Shown one piece after another: positions 36,225 to 45,619 of a stretch of 56,263 nt of DNA. The stretch's first letter is position 1; each line of letters opens with the position of its first letter. The notes beneath the pieces are model-generated. The model saw only the letters and a program-made list of their open reading frames with translations, did not search any database and was not told where the DNA came from. The translations under genes were made by a program, and so were the position numbers. The stretch spans positions 1-56,263 of the forward strand of contig CAKNJL010000008.1 in the NCBI GenBank assembly GCA_930982035.1, read 5' to 3'. The DNA is from an uncultured Clostridium sp. GTDB taxonomy: Bacteria > Bacillota > Clostridia > TANB77 > CAG-508.

Positions 36225-36271
36225 TCTTAATTTATAAAATGTTTTCACTGTGAATTATAACCTTTAAATTA

Positions 36272-37450
36272 TTATGGCAAATATGGTGCTGGATTTACTG
36301 GTGTTCCATTTACCCTTACTTCAAAATGTAAATGATATCCTGATGAGTTTCCTGTTGTTCCTACACTCATAATTTGTTGTCCTTGGCTTACACTTTGTCC
36401 TGCACTTACTAATCTAGAGCCTGGTGCTCCATGTGCATATAATGTCATTGTTCCATCATGATGATTTATTACTATGTATTCTCCATAACTTCTATAATTT
36501 CCATTTGAATACTTTAGTGCTGTTGAAGTTACAACTGTTCCAGCTTTTGCTGCTAAAACTGGCTTTCCAGATATACCTGAACCACTAAAATCAACTCCAG
36601 TATGTCCACTATATCCCATCCAACCACATGTTATTCCATAACCTACAATTGGTCTAATATATCCACTAGAACTTGGGTTATTTACAATATTTGAAACATT
36701 TGAACTTCCTGTATTTGCAGATTCTTTTCTTGCAATTTCAGCTAATTGTGCTTGTATATCTCTTTTGTCTTTTTCAAATTGTTCTAATTCAGCTTGTGTA
36801 TTTTTTTCATCTTCATTTAGTTGAGCTACATAACTATCTTTTTGACTTTTAGCGTTTTGCAATTCTGTTGTTTTTTGTTGTTTTTGAGCTCTTGTATTAT
36901 CTAATTCTTGTTTATTTGTCTCTAAATCTTGTTTTGCATTCTCTATCTCTTGTTTTTCTTTTTCAATTTTTTCCATTAATTCCATATCACTTTCTGTTAT
37001 CTCAGAAATCAAGTAATAATTTGAAATTAAATCTGTTAAACTACTAGAAGATAGCAATACATCTAAGTATGATGTTTCTCCTGCTTCATATGTTGCTACT
37101 AATCGCTTTTCTAATAAATCTTGTTGCTCGTCATAATTCTCTTGCTTTTCATCTATTTTATTTTGTGCATCTTTTATCTGTGTATTTATTTCTGATAATT
37201 TAGTATCTAATTCATCAATTTCAGATTGATATGATGAAATTTGAGTTATTAACTCTTCAACTTGTTGTAATGTTTCTGATTTTTCTGCACTGATATTTTC
37301 AAGTTCTTCTTTAGCTTCTTCTATCTTTTTATCTGTTTCACTACTACTTGCATTTAACTCTGATCTTGTCGCTCCAATTACTACATTATATTGTAATGAA
37401 ATTATAGCTATAATTAATACTCCTAATATTTTGAGACATATTTTTTTCAT
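36272..37450 (-). CDS. Secreted M23 peptidase with coiled coil (murein hydrolase), copy 2
   Basis: About 392 residues: signal peptide (1-25), coiled coil (about 28-245), short Ser/Asn-rich linker and C-terminal M23 domain with zinc ligands in GHTGVDFSG and HLHFEVRVNG. Predicted peptidoglycan endopeptidase whose coiled coil would be the regulatory or FtsX-contacting part. I start at MKKICLK (37450), preceded by GAGGAG; the open frame continues 16 codons upstream through the ribosome site. Closest relative is its neighbour at 34756-36003. Confidence 0.9.
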   Translation of the reverse strand: MKKICLKILGVLIIAIISLQYNVVIGATRSELNASSSETDKKIEEAKEELENISAEKSETLQQVEELITQISSYQSEIDELDTKLSEINTQIKDAQNKIDEKQENYDEQQDLLEKRLVATYEAGETSYLDVLLSSSSLTDLISNYYLISEITESDMELMEKIEKEKQEIENAKQDLETNKQELDNTRAQKQQKTTELQNAKSQKDSYVAQLNEDEKNTQAELEQFEKDKRDIQAQLAEIARKESANTGSSNVSNIVNNPSSSGYIRPIVGYGITCGWMGYSGHTGVDFSGSGISGKPVLAAKAGTVVTSTALKYSNGNYRSYGEYIVINHHDGTMTLYAHGAPGSRLVSAGQSVSQGQQIMSVGTTGNSSGYHLHFEVRVNGTPVNPAPYLP

Positions 37451-37625
37451 TTCGTTTTTCTCCTCTTTTCTCCTCTTTGTATTTTTAATTATTAACAATA
37501 TTTTTATCTTTCTATATTTGATTAATTTTTAGCCCCCAGTAATATATTAATATTTCATGAAATTAAATGTGCAAATAGATGAATATTAGAAATTCTTAAA
37601 TTATCAAATATAAAATAATAATATC

Positions 37626-38852
37626 TTATTCATTTGTAGTATTTTCATTTTGCTGATTTTCTGAATCCTTATTTTGTGATTCTGGAATTAATCCTTTTGT
37701 TATATATTCAATTGGGTTTGTTACAACTCCATTTATTCTAACTTCAAAATGTGCATGTGGTCCTGTCGAATATCCTGTTGAACCAACTTTTAATATTGCT
37801 TCATTTCTTTTTACTGTCTGCCCCACAGTAACTAAAATCTCTGAACCATGTGCATATAATGTTGATATTCCTCCACCATGGTCTATTATTACCATGTTTC
37901 CATATGCTGTATTATATCCAGCCTTTGTAACAATTCCGTCATTTGCTGCCACAAAATTTGCTCCTAATGGTGCTCCAATATCTACACCTGTATGTAATTT
38001 GTATTGTCCTGTAATTGGATGTACTCTCATTCCATAATTTGAGGTAATTTTGGTATATCCTGGTACTGGCCAAGCAAGCTCTCCCCCTATATAATCTGTA
38101 TCTAAACCTTGCTTTGCAAGTTCTAATATCTGATTATTTATATCCTCATATTGTGCTGTAATTTCATCAATTTGTGCTTGTTTTGCCTTTTCCTCATCTG
38201 ACAATCTTGATACATATTTTTCCCTTAATGTTTTTGTATTTTGTAATACAGTTGACGTTTTAGTTTGTGTTTGTAATGCTACTGCCAAAGATTCTTGATT
38301 TTTTTCCAATTTTTTCTTTGATAATTCTATTTCTTTTTTTTCTTTTTCTACTTCATTTAGCAAATCTTTATCAATAGATGTTATTTCTGTAATTAAATAA
38401 TAATTAGATAAAAACTCTGAAAGGTCACTTGACTTTAATAAAACATCTATATAGTTTGTATCACCAGATTCATATATTGCAACAAGTCTTTTTTCCATTA
38501 AATCTTTTTGTTTTTCATAATTTTTTTCTGCTACATCTAAATCTGCCTGGATATCAGAAATTTCTGATTTTAACTCACTTACCTGTGTGTCCAATTCTGC
38601 TATTTTATCTTCTGACTCTTTTATTTTTTCATCAAGTTTTTCTATTTGTTGCAAATTTTCTGATAATTGGCTTTGTACTTCTTCTAATTGCTCGTTTGAT
38701 TCATTAAGTTGATTTTGCAAGTCTTTTTGTTGTGTTTGTAAATCTGTTAAATTACTATTTTCTTCATTAGTTGTATTTTCGTCTGCATATACAATTGTTA
38801 CATATGTACAAATGATGATAAAAGCTAAAACAATACATAAAAATTTACGCAT
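37626..38852 (-). CDS. Secreted M23 peptidase with coiled coil, probable FtsEX partner
   Basis: A 408-residue exported protein: signal peptide (1-23), coiled coil (about 30-245), M23 domain (about 258-390) with zinc ligands in LHTGVDIG and PHAHFEV, and a polar Asn/Glu-rich tail. It is the most divergent of the three copies and lies 11 bp after ftsX, the position expected for the hydrolase or activator controlled by FtsEX (the EnvC, PcsB or CwlO role). AAGGAG precedes the ATG. Confidence 0.9.
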   Translation of the reverse strand: MRKFLCIVLAFIIICTYVTIVYADENTTNEENSNLTDLQTQQKDLQNQLNESNEQLEEVQSQLSENLQQIEKLDEKIKESEDKIAELDTQVSELKSEISDIQADLDVAEKNYEKQKDLMEKRLVAIYESGDTNYIDVLLKSSDLSEFLSNYYLITEITSIDKDLLNEVEKEKKEIELSKKKLEKNQESLAVALQTQTKTSTVLQNTKTLREKYVSRLSDEEKAKQAQIDEITAQYEDINNQILELAKQGLDTDYIGGELAWPVPGYTKITSNYGMRVHPITGQYKLHTGVDIGAPLGANFVAANDGIVTKAGYNTAYGNMVIIDHGGGISTLYAHGSEILVTVGQTVKRNEAILKVGSTGYSTGPHAHFEVRINGVVTNPIEYITKGLIPESQNKDSENQQNENTTNE

Positions 38853-38863
38853 GCTCTACTCCT

Positions 38864-39766
38864 TTATACTTTTAAATATTTTCTCATAGAAATAATACTT
38901 CCTAAAGCTCCTATTCCTATACCTAGTAACATATATACAAATATAATTGAGCTAAACATATCTGAGAAACTTACTAATGTTACTCCTACCATTTTCATAA
39001 ATTGAGATTGTACCATTTGCTCAGCAATAAAGTTATATGCAACAGCTACTATTAAAATAGAAATAGCACTTGCTATTATTCCTATAATCATACCTTCTAC
39101 TATAAAAGGCCATCTTATAAACCCATTTGTTGCACCAACATATTTCATGATTGATATTTCTTTTCTTCTTGCATGTACAGTTAATTTTATTGTATTTGCA
39201 ATAATAAATATTGAAATAAATATCAATAATACTAAAATTACTCCTGTAACTATTTTTATTCCATTTGCTAGATTAATCAATGTTGATACTGTTTCATCTG
39301 AACTTGTAATTTTCTTTACATTATCCAATTTTGATATTTCATCTTGTACTTGTCCACTTAAATTCAAATCTGTCAAAGTTACTACATATGAAGCTGTAAA
39401 GATGTTGTTTTCACCTTCATATCCTGTTAGCAAATCTTGATTATCTTCAAATTTTTCCTTCATTTGGTCTAATGCTGCTTCTTTTGATTTATATTCTATA
39501 GTATTTACTCCATTTATTTGCTTTATTTGTTCTCCTAATTGTTGTATCTGCTCATCTGTTGCTTCATCTGTTGCAAACACTTGTATTCCTTGTGCTTCTT
39601 CCACTTCTTGTACAAAATGATTTATATTTTCACTTAATATTAAAAACACACCAAATATAATCATCGTTGCACACATTATCATTAATGATGCTCCTGTAGA
39701 CTTTTTATTTTTAAATACGTTACTAAATCCTTCTCCTATTAAATAACCTAATCTATTATATTTCAC
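38864..39766 (-). CDS. ftsX: Cell division ABC-transporter-like permease FtsX
   Basis: A 300-residue membrane protein with four segments (about 25-43, 170-192, 220-245, 270-292) and a large extracellular loop after the first, the FtsX topology. With FtsE it transmits ATP hydrolysis across the membrane to a peptidoglycan hydrolase rather than transporting a solute. GTG start overlapping the ftsE stop by four bases (GTGA), so translation is coupled. The adjacent M23 genes are the likely targets. Confidence 0.94.
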   Translation of the reverse strand: MKYNRLGYLIGEGFSNVFKNKKSTGASLMIMCATMIIFGVFLILSENINHFVQEVEEAQGIQVFATDEATDEQIQQLGEQIKQINGVNTIEYKSKEAALDQMKEKFEDNQDLLTGYEGENNIFTASYVVTLTDLNLSGQVQDEISKLDNVKKITSSDETVSTLINLANGIKIVTGVILVLLIFISIFIIANTIKLTVHARRKEISIMKYVGATNGFIRWPFIVEGMIIGIIASAISILIVAVAYNFIAEQMVQSQFMKMVGVTLVSFSDMFSSIIFVYMLLGIGIGALGSIISMRKYLKV

Positions 39767-40443
39767 AGTTCATACCCACCTTTTTTATCGTCTTTTATTA
39801 TTTCACCTTTTCTAATATGAATAACTCTTTTTTTCATTTTGTCTACTATATCCTTAGCATGTGTTGCAACAACTACTGTTGTCCCCCTCATATTAATATC
39901 ATTTAATAAAGTCATTATATCCCATGCTGTGTCTGGATCCAAGTTTCCTGTTGGCTCATCTGCAATTAGCATAGATGGATTATTTACCAATGCTCTAGCT
40001 AAAGCTACTCTTTGTTGCTCTCCTCCTGATAATTCATTTGGATACATTTTTGCTTTTCCACTTAATCCTACTAATGAAAGTACCATTGGAACTTGTCTTC
40101 TGATATGTCTTGGTGTTGCTCTTACAATATACATCGCATAAGCTACATTGTCATATACTGTTTTGTCTGGTAAAAGTCTGAAATCTTGAAATACAACTCC
40201 CATACTTCTTCTTAAATATGGAATTCTATTTGGTTTTAAAAATGTTGTGTCTTTTCCATTGATTATAATGTTTCCTGATGTTGGTTCTTCTTCTTTTAAG
40301 ATTAATTTTATTAGTGTTGATTTACCACTTCCTGAAGACCCAACTAAAAAAGCAAATTCACCTTTGTCAATTCTGAAATTTGCGTTTTTTACTGCTTTAG
40401 TTCCTGTATCATATGTTTTTGTAACATTCCTAAATTCTATCAT
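39763..40443 (-). CDS. ftsE: Cell division ATP-binding protein FtsE
   Basis: A 226-residue ABC ATPase: Walker A GSSGSGKST, Q-loop VFQDFRLLPDKTVYDNVAYAM (FtsE-like), signature LSGGEQQRVALARAL, Walker B MLIADEPTGNLDP and switch His in VVATHAKD. Cytoplasmic partner of FtsX. First gene of the ftsE-ftsX-M23 group; GGAGAG precedes the ATG and an A/T-rich promoter region lies upstream. Confidence 0.95.
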   Translation of the reverse strand: MIEFRNVTKTYDTGTKAVKNANFRIDKGEFAFLVGSSGSGKSTLIKLILKEEEPTSGNIIINGKDTTFLKPNRIPYLRRSMGVVFQDFRLLPDKTVYDNVAYAMYIVRATPRHIRRQVPMVLSLVGLSGKAKMYPNELSGGEQQRVALARALVNNPSMLIADEPTGNLDPDTAWDIMTLLNDINMRGTTVVVATHAKDIVDKMKKRVIHIRKGEIIKDDKKGGYEL

Positions 40444-40552
40444 CTTTTGCTCTCCTTATTTATTTTTTTGCATAATATTCTATTATATATTTCATCCTAT
40501 CTAATCATAACAATAAAGAATAAAATTTGCAATAGTTTTTATGTAAAAAAAT

Positions 40553-40586
40553 GATAGAAATTGTTGGTTTTTTTACAATTTCTATC
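40553..40586 (-). terminator. Terminator of the DUF4258/MqsA-like pair
   Basis: A 12-bp perfect stem (GATAGAAATTGT, 40553-40564 with 40575-40586). On the minus strand it is followed by ATTTTTTTAC; on the plus strand also by a T-rich run. Confidence 0.65.
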
Positions 40587-40683
40587 GTTTTTCTTCATTT
40601 TTCTTTGTTTTCAAAAATTCACACAAAATTCACATAGCGGTAAAACAACCTGACCCAACTTTTTTGCTAAGTGAATAGTCTTT

Positions 40684-40914
40684 TTATGCAACTTTTTCTG
40701 TATAATTAATTACTGTAATCTCTGTAATTGCATTTCTTACTGAATTTACTAGTTTTTCCAATTGTTTTGCAACCTCATTACTATATGATACTTCTCCACA
40801 TTGTTTACATACTTGAGATGGCACATTTTTGATAATAATAATACAATTATCTAATTCAACCATAAATGTTGTATTTTTATTTTCTAAATCTCCTTTACAC
40901 ATAAAACAATTCAT
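40684..40914 (-). CDS. YgiT/MqsA-type zinc finger protein (antitoxin-like)
   Basis: A 76-residue protein with the two CxxC knuckles of the YgiT family (CFMCKGD and CKQCGE) and a C-terminal helical part. These domains occur at the N-terminus of MqsA-type antitoxins; here no clear DNA-binding helix-turn-helix is seen, so it may be a short form. It follows the DUF4258 gene by one base, in the toxin-first order typical of such pairs. Confidence 0.75.
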   Translation of the reverse strand: MNCFMCKGDLENKNTTFMVELDNCIIIIKNVPSQVCKQCGEVSYSNEVAKQLEKLVNSVRNAITEITVINYTEKVA

Positions 40915-40915
40915 A

Positions 40916-41239
40916 TTACCTTTTCTCCTTTCTTTTTTTCAAGTCCTCTTCCCATTTTATATTATCTGGATAATATGCAGTAATTATCCATAGTTCTATT
41001 TCATTTAGTCCACATACTATATGTAAAACTTCATCATTTAAATTTATTCCATATACTAAACAACTTGGATATGGATAATCATTTTCATATTCTTCTATTA
41101 TCTCTCCATTCAAAAGAGCTTTTTCAATATCTTCTTGACTGATATTCCTTTGAAATAATCGAACTATAACATGATTAGTCCATCTAATTTTTCCATCTTT
41201 AACCATTTTCTTTATATCATCTATATTTAATTTTTTCAT
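40916..41239 (-). CDS. DUF4258 family protein (toxin-like)
   Basis: About 107 residues. The sequence RWTNHVIVRLFQRNISQEDIEKALLNGEIIEEYENDYPYPSCLVYG and the final TAYYPD strand fit the DUF4258 family, a RelE-like fold often paired with YgiT-type zinc finger proteins. The predicted role is an mRNA-cleaving or translation-inhibiting toxin; this is inference from pairing. I use the ATG at 41239 preceded by AGAGG; a GTG two codons earlier overlaps that site. Confidence 0.75.
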   Translation of the reverse strand: MKKLNIDDIKKMVKDGKIRWTNHVIVRLFQRNISQEDIEKALLNGEIIEEYENDYPYPSCLVYGINLNDEVLHIVCGLNEIELWIITAYYPDNIKWEEDLKKRKEKR

Positions 41240-41345
41240 AAGCACCTCTTTATTCTAATTATATTCTTAATAAAGTTCTACATCTACAAAGATTTTTTAT
41301 AAATGTTTCATTAGGTGTAACTAGTTTTTTATCTTACTTTTTGTC

Positions 41346-41864
41346 TCAAACTAGCTCATTTGGTCTTGCTGGTTTTGTTTGACGAAAGATATTTAAAATT
41401 TTATCTATTATTTTTTGCCAAAAATGTTTCTTTTTAGGTATATAAATTTGCATTTCTGTACATTCTTCTTGATTTTGTTCTTGCATTTTCTCATCTTCTA
41501 AAATTTCATCTTGACTTTGCAATAATGCCATCTTATCTTCTTCACTTATGGTTTGTTTTCCACAAGATAATAATTCATCTTGTATTGAACTATTAACATT
41601 ATTTTCAGAATTTGAACCTGATTTTTTATAATTATCAGAGTCTAAATAGTTCATAATCTCTGTTTGTAATAACATAATTTCACTTAAAAATTCTACTGGT
41701 TGTGTATGATTATCTGATATATCTTTTCTTATTTCTTCTACTCTTTTTAAAATCCAATCAGCCTTCTCTTTATCAATTTTTTCGATTTCTTCTGCTTTTT
41801 GATAAATATTTGCCAAACTATTCATAATTGAATTTTGTATTTTATTTACTTTTTCATCTTCCAT
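41346..41864 (-). CDS. Hypothetical acidic helical protein
   Basis: A 172-residue protein I do not recognise. The first 80 residues are helical and charged (IQNSIMNSLANIYQKAEEIEKIDKE...), the middle is polar and acidic, and the C-terminus is basic with an amphipathic segment (HFWQKIIDKILNIFRQ) that might bind membrane. No signal peptide. It lies alone between the toxin-like pair and the transketolase gene, with 254 bp of AT-rich DNA upstream in which I see only short direct repeats. Confidence 0.5.
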   Translation of the reverse strand: MEDEKVNKIQNSIMNSLANIYQKAEEIEKIDKEKADWILKRVEEIRKDISDNHTQPVEFLSEIMLLQTEIMNYLDSDNYKKSGSNSENNVNSSIQDELLSCGKQTISEEDKMALLQSQDEILEDEKMQEQNQEECTEMQIYIPKKKHFWQKIIDKILNIFRQTKPARPNELV

Positions 41865-42118
41865 ATCTTTTCTTAACTTATTTATATTATTCCTTATTAG
41901 TTTACAAACTATAATACCAAACTATATAATAAGTTTTAAAATCAAATAGTTTATTAGATTATAATTCTAAATAAGCTTTGTACCTCCCTTTCTTTTTCAT
42001 TTGTATTTTTTTATCACTTATAGATTTAAGTTAAATTTATAACTTTTTAATTGCAAATTACTAAATTTTCTAATGTATTTACAATTGCAAAACTTATCAA
42101 CTTCGAATACCAAATTTC

Positions 42119-43051
42119 TTAATTATTTGCTTTTATAGTTTTTATAATTTCAGAACTTGTCAATCCAAAATACTTCATCAATTCTACTGCATTTCCTGAT
42201 TTTCCAAAAGTATCTTTTATTCCCATTCTAATTAATTTGCATGGGTATTCTTCTGTTAAAACTTCTGCTATTGCACTTCCTAATCCACCAATAATACTAT
42301 GGTCTTCAATTGAAATTAATTTTTTGGTTTCTTTTGCAGATTTTATAATCATTTCTTTATCAATCGGTTTGATAGTATGAACATCTACAACTCTGATGTG
42401 TATTCCTTCTTTTTCTAGTTCTTCCTTAGCTTTCAATGCCTCTGAAACTGTTACACCTGTTGCAAATACTGTTGCAGTTGTTCCTTCGCCTATTTGAATA
42501 GCTTTTCCTATTTCAAATTTTTGATCACTCTCATAAATTATAGGTGTAGCAAGTCTTGCAAGTCTTACATATACTGGTCCATTAATTTTTGATATTTCTT
42601 CTATAGCCCATTTGGTTTCTACATCATCAGATACAGATATTACTGTCATATTTGGTAATGTTCTCATTAATGATATATCTTCTAACATTTGATGTGTTGC
42701 TCCATCTTCTCCTACTGTAATCCCACAATGTGTTGCACATATTTTAACATTTAATTTTGGATAACAAATACTTGAACGTATTTGATCATATGCTCTTCCC
42801 GCTGAAAAGACTGCAAATGTACTTACATATGGAATTTTTCCACAGGTTGACATTCCTCCTGCTACTCCCATCATATTTGCCTCTGCAATTCCCATGTCAA
42901 AAAATCTGTCTGGAAATTTTTTTGCAAATATGTTTGTCTTTGTAGCTGATGATAAATCTGCATCTAATACAACTATATTAGGATTTTCTTCTCCCAATTT
43001 TTCTAAAGCTTCACCATAACTTTGTCTAGTTGCTTTCTTTTCCTCTTTCAT
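42119..43051 (-). CDS. Transketolase, C-terminal subunit (split form)
   Basis: About 310 residues equal to the Pyr plus C-terminal domains of transketolase: RQSYGEALEKLGEENPNIVVLDADL at the start, the conserved glutamate in FFDMGIAEANMMGVAGGM, the GEDGATHQMLED loop and a C-terminal domain ending SGNAVELMKYFGL. In split transketolases the N-terminal TPP-binding half is usually next door; here the upstream gene is a ROK kinase and no N-terminal half is present in the window. It could pair with a subunit encoded elsewhere. ATG at 43051 chosen for the AGGATGG upstream. Confidence 0.88.
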   Translation of the reverse strand: MKEEKKATRQSYGEALEKLGEENPNIVVLDADLSSATKTNIFAKKFPDRFFDMGIAEANMMGVAGGMSTCGKIPYVSTFAVFSAGRAYDQIRSSICYPKLNVKICATHCGITVGEDGATHQMLEDISLMRTLPNMTVISVSDDVETKWAIEEISKINGPVYVRLARLATPIIYESDQKFEIGKAIQIGEGTTATVFATGVTVSEALKAKEELEKEGIHIRVVDVHTIKPIDKEMIIKSAKETKKLISIEDHSIIGGLGSAIAEVLTEEYPCKLIRMGIKDTFGKSGNAVELMKYFGLTSSEIIKTIKANN

Positions 43052-43069
43052 AAAAAATACCATCCTTTC

Positions 43070-43987
43070 TTATGAGGGATTTCCCTTCAATGTCGCACCA
43101 ATTATACCTGCATCATTATCTAGTATCGCTGTCAGTATTATTATATCTTTTCTTTCATTAAATAGCAACTTATTTTCTATTATTTTTCTTTTTAATTTAT
43201 CTAAAAAAATTTCTTCATAAAAAACAAAGCTACCACCTATGCCAATTGCCTCTGGCTCAAAAATATTTATTAAATTTGATATTCCAATGCTTAAATATTC
43301 TATGTATTGCTCTACTAATTTATTTATTTGTACATATTTAGGATTATCTTTATTATTTTTCCTTAAAATCTCTAGTAATTCTTTTCCACTGGTTCTTTCA
43401 TCTAATCCTAAAACTTCTCTCAAATTATCCTTAAAAGCTTTTATTGAAGCATATTTTTCCCAACAACCTTTTTTTCCGCATTTACACTCTTTGCCATTTT
43501 TTTCTATTATTATATGTCCAAATTCACAACCTGGTAAATCTCCAGTATCCAATAATTCATTATTAATTATGACCGCTCCACCTATTCCAGTTCCTAACGT
43601 TAAAAATATATTTCTATTATACGACTTTAGAGCTCCATAAACATTTTCTGCAATTGCTGCACATTTTGCGTCATTTCTAATTCGTATTGGGAGTTTTATC
43701 TTGTTTTGTAAATTTTTTACTATTTCATAATTCTTCAATCCTAAATTCACGGATTTTACTACTATATCATTTTTCACAGTTCCTGGAATTGCTATTCCAA
43801 CTTCTGTTATTTTATATTTTTCTATAAAACCAGTTACTTTTTCAATTATATATTCTTCTATTATCTTTTTTATATTATTCTTCTCTACTTTTGTTATTCT
43901 TTTCTCTACTTTTTCCAATATTTTTCCTTTATTATCTACAACTCCAATCGCTATATGGCTTCCTCCTAAGTCGATTCCAATTTTCAT
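43070..43987 (-). CDS. ROK family sugar kinase
   Basis: A 305-residue ASKHA-fold kinase: phosphate loop GIDLGGSHIAIGVV at the N-terminus, FLTLGTGIGGAVI, and the ROK zinc site GHIIIEKNGKECKCGKKGCWEKYAS. No DNA-binding domain, so it is an enzyme rather than a repressor. Probable glucokinase or other hexose kinase. It is 18 bp from the transketolase half, suggesting a small sugar-phosphate operon. Confidence 0.88.
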   Translation of the reverse strand: MKIGIDLGGSHIAIGVVDNKGKILEKVEKRITKVEKNNIKKIIEEYIIEKVTGFIEKYKITEVGIAIPGTVKNDIVVKSVNLGLKNYEIVKNLQNKIKLPIRIRNDAKCAAIAENVYGALKSYNRNIFLTLGTGIGGAVIINNELLDTGDLPGCEFGHIIIEKNGKECKCGKKGCWEKYASIKAFKDNLREVLGLDERTSGKELLEILRKNNKDNPKYVQINKLVEQYIEYLSIGISNLINIFEPEAIGIGGSFVFYEEIFLDKLKRKIIENKLLFNERKDIIILTAILDNDAGIIGATLKGNPS

Positions 43988-44030
43988 TTTACTAGTTCCT
44001 TTCTCAAATATATTTAATCATTTTTATTAT

Positions 44031-44059
44031 AAAAGATCGATATTACTATACCGACCTTT
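44031..44059 (-). terminator. Second hairpin downstream of pilC
   Basis: AAAGATCGATA (44032-44042) pairs with TACCGACCTTT (44049-44059) with two G-U pairs; on the minus strand CTTTTATAATAAAAA follows. It lies after the 44070-44106 hairpin and before the ROK gene. Confidence 0.45.
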
Positions 44060-44069
44060 CATAATCTTA

Positions 44070-44106
44070 AAAATGTCCAAACAGAAACGTCCCCAATGGA
44101 CATTTT
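44070..44106 (-). terminator. pilC terminator carrying a GGGAC-family repeat in its loop
   Basis: A 10-bp stem (44070-44079 with 44097-44106) starts at the base after the pilC stop codon and is followed on the minus strand by TTTTTAAG. The 17-base loop reads GGGGACGTTTCTGTT on the minus strand, resembling the repeat family at 34691-34751 and 56125-56263. Confidence 0.65.
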
Positions 44107-45453
44107 CTATACACCATATGCTGAGAATAAGAAATTTCCCATATATACTTGTACACATGGTACTAGTACTACTATTACGAAGAATATTAAAACTGCTCCT
44201 ACTATTGCATAAACTACTTGTGGCAGTACTTTCATTATTTTTTCCATAATATTATCTATATCTATTTGCATATATTCTACTAGTTTTTCCATCATTTCAG
44301 CTAAATCTGTTTGCATACCTATCTTCAACATTTCTGTTATCATAGGTTTTGCTAATCCTGATTGTTCAAATGGTTCTATCCATGAACTACCTGTTAACAT
44401 ATTATTTATTGATGTTTCTATCATTGAAAGCATTACATAGTTCTTTATTACATTTTTACTTACTTCTATTGAGTCTTGTATTCTCATTCCATTTCTTAAG
44501 TTTAGTAACATGGCTTTTAAAAATCTTGAAAAGTCAAGTGCAAATATCAATTCACCAAATATTGGCATTTTATATTTAAAATAATGAAAATTATATTTTC
44601 CTTTTGGAGTATTGATATAAAATAGTATGCCCCCAGCTATTGCCACCAGAACTAGTACAGGGATATACCAATATGCAATCAGGACATCAACTACATCTGC
44701 AAACCATAGTGTAACTGCTGGTAGTTCTTCTTCTGTTCCTAACTCATCAAATATTCCTTGTATTGTAGGTATTGCCACTAATGTTCCTACAAAAAGCATT
44801 ACTAACAATAATACAAATTGTACTATATTTGGTATTAATATTGACCTTAGTTTTCTATTTAAGGCATCTGTTTCATCTAGATATTTTACTGCTTGCTCTA
44901 ATGAATTGGTTAGTGATCCTGACAGTTCTCCTACTTTTATCATATTGATGTATATATATGGAAATACATTTGAATAGTATTCCATTGTAGTATACATGTT
45001 GTCACCAGCTTCAACACCTGCTAAGATATCTTCTAATATTCCTCTAAACGACAAGTTTTCTGTACTTTGAATTATTGTATCTAGTGCGTGTATATTGTTG
45101 AAGTTTGCCTTTTTCAATAGATAGAAATTTTGTGTAAATATCATTATATCTCTACTTGTAATTTTTTCTGTTTTCGCAAAATATAGGTTGATTTTTTCTT
45201 TTGTTGATAGTTGCTTTGGTTTACTTTTTCCTATATTTGTTGTATTTACATTTTTCATTATTTCTTCTATGTTTGTAATATTTTTCTTGGCCTTTTTTTG
45301 TTGTTTTCCTACATATCTAATTTGTTGAACATCTATTGGCACTAGACCATTGCCTTTTAGTGTTTTTAACAAATTTTGTCTACTTGGTGACTCTATTCTA
45401 TTTCTTACAATTAATCCAGACCTAGTCATAGCCCTATATACATAAGTTGGCAT
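44107..45453 (-). CDS. pilC: Type IV pilus inner membrane platform protein PilC
   Basis: Membrane platform that couples PilB/PilT motion to pilin insertion or removal. The 448-residue protein has an N-terminal cytoplasmic part (about 1-105, with the conserved YVYRAMTRSG start) and two T2SSF domains (about 110-230 and 300-440) with three membrane segments; motifs include DIMIFTQNFYLLKKAN and ANLSGSLTNSLEQ-like VGELSGSL. GGGAGG precedes the ATG. It ends the pilus gene group. Confidence 0.92.
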   Translation of the reverse strand: MPTYVYRAMTRSGLIVRNRIESPSRQNLLKTLKGNGLVPIDVQQIRYVGKQQKKAKKNITNIEEIMKNVNTTNIGKSKPKQLSTKEKINLYFAKTEKITSRDIMIFTQNFYLLKKANFNNIHALDTIIQSTENLSFRGILEDILAGVEAGDNMYTTMEYYSNVFPYIYINMIKVGELSGSLTNSLEQAVKYLDETDALNRKLRSILIPNIVQFVLLLVMLFVGTLVAIPTIQGIFDELGTEEELPAVTLWFADVVDVLIAYWYIPVLVLVAIAGGILFYINTPKGKYNFHYFKYKMPIFGELIFALDFSRFLKAMLLNLRNGMRIQDSIEVSKNVIKNYVMLSMIETSINNMLTGSSWIEPFEQSGLAKPMITEMLKIGMQTDLAEMMEKLVEYMQIDIDNIMEKIMKVLPQVVYAIVGAVLIFFVIVVLVPCVQVYMGNFLFSAYGV

Positions 45454-45619
45454 TTTTAACCTCCCTAACTTTTATTTTTCTTTATGTGTTTCACTTTTAC
45501 TACCAAATATTATATTTTATAATATCTTATTTTTCATTTTATAAGTGTCATTATTTATTTTATTTTTTTCTTAAAGTATATTTTATAATGATAATTTTTT
45601 TCAGCCCCAAAATCATCAT

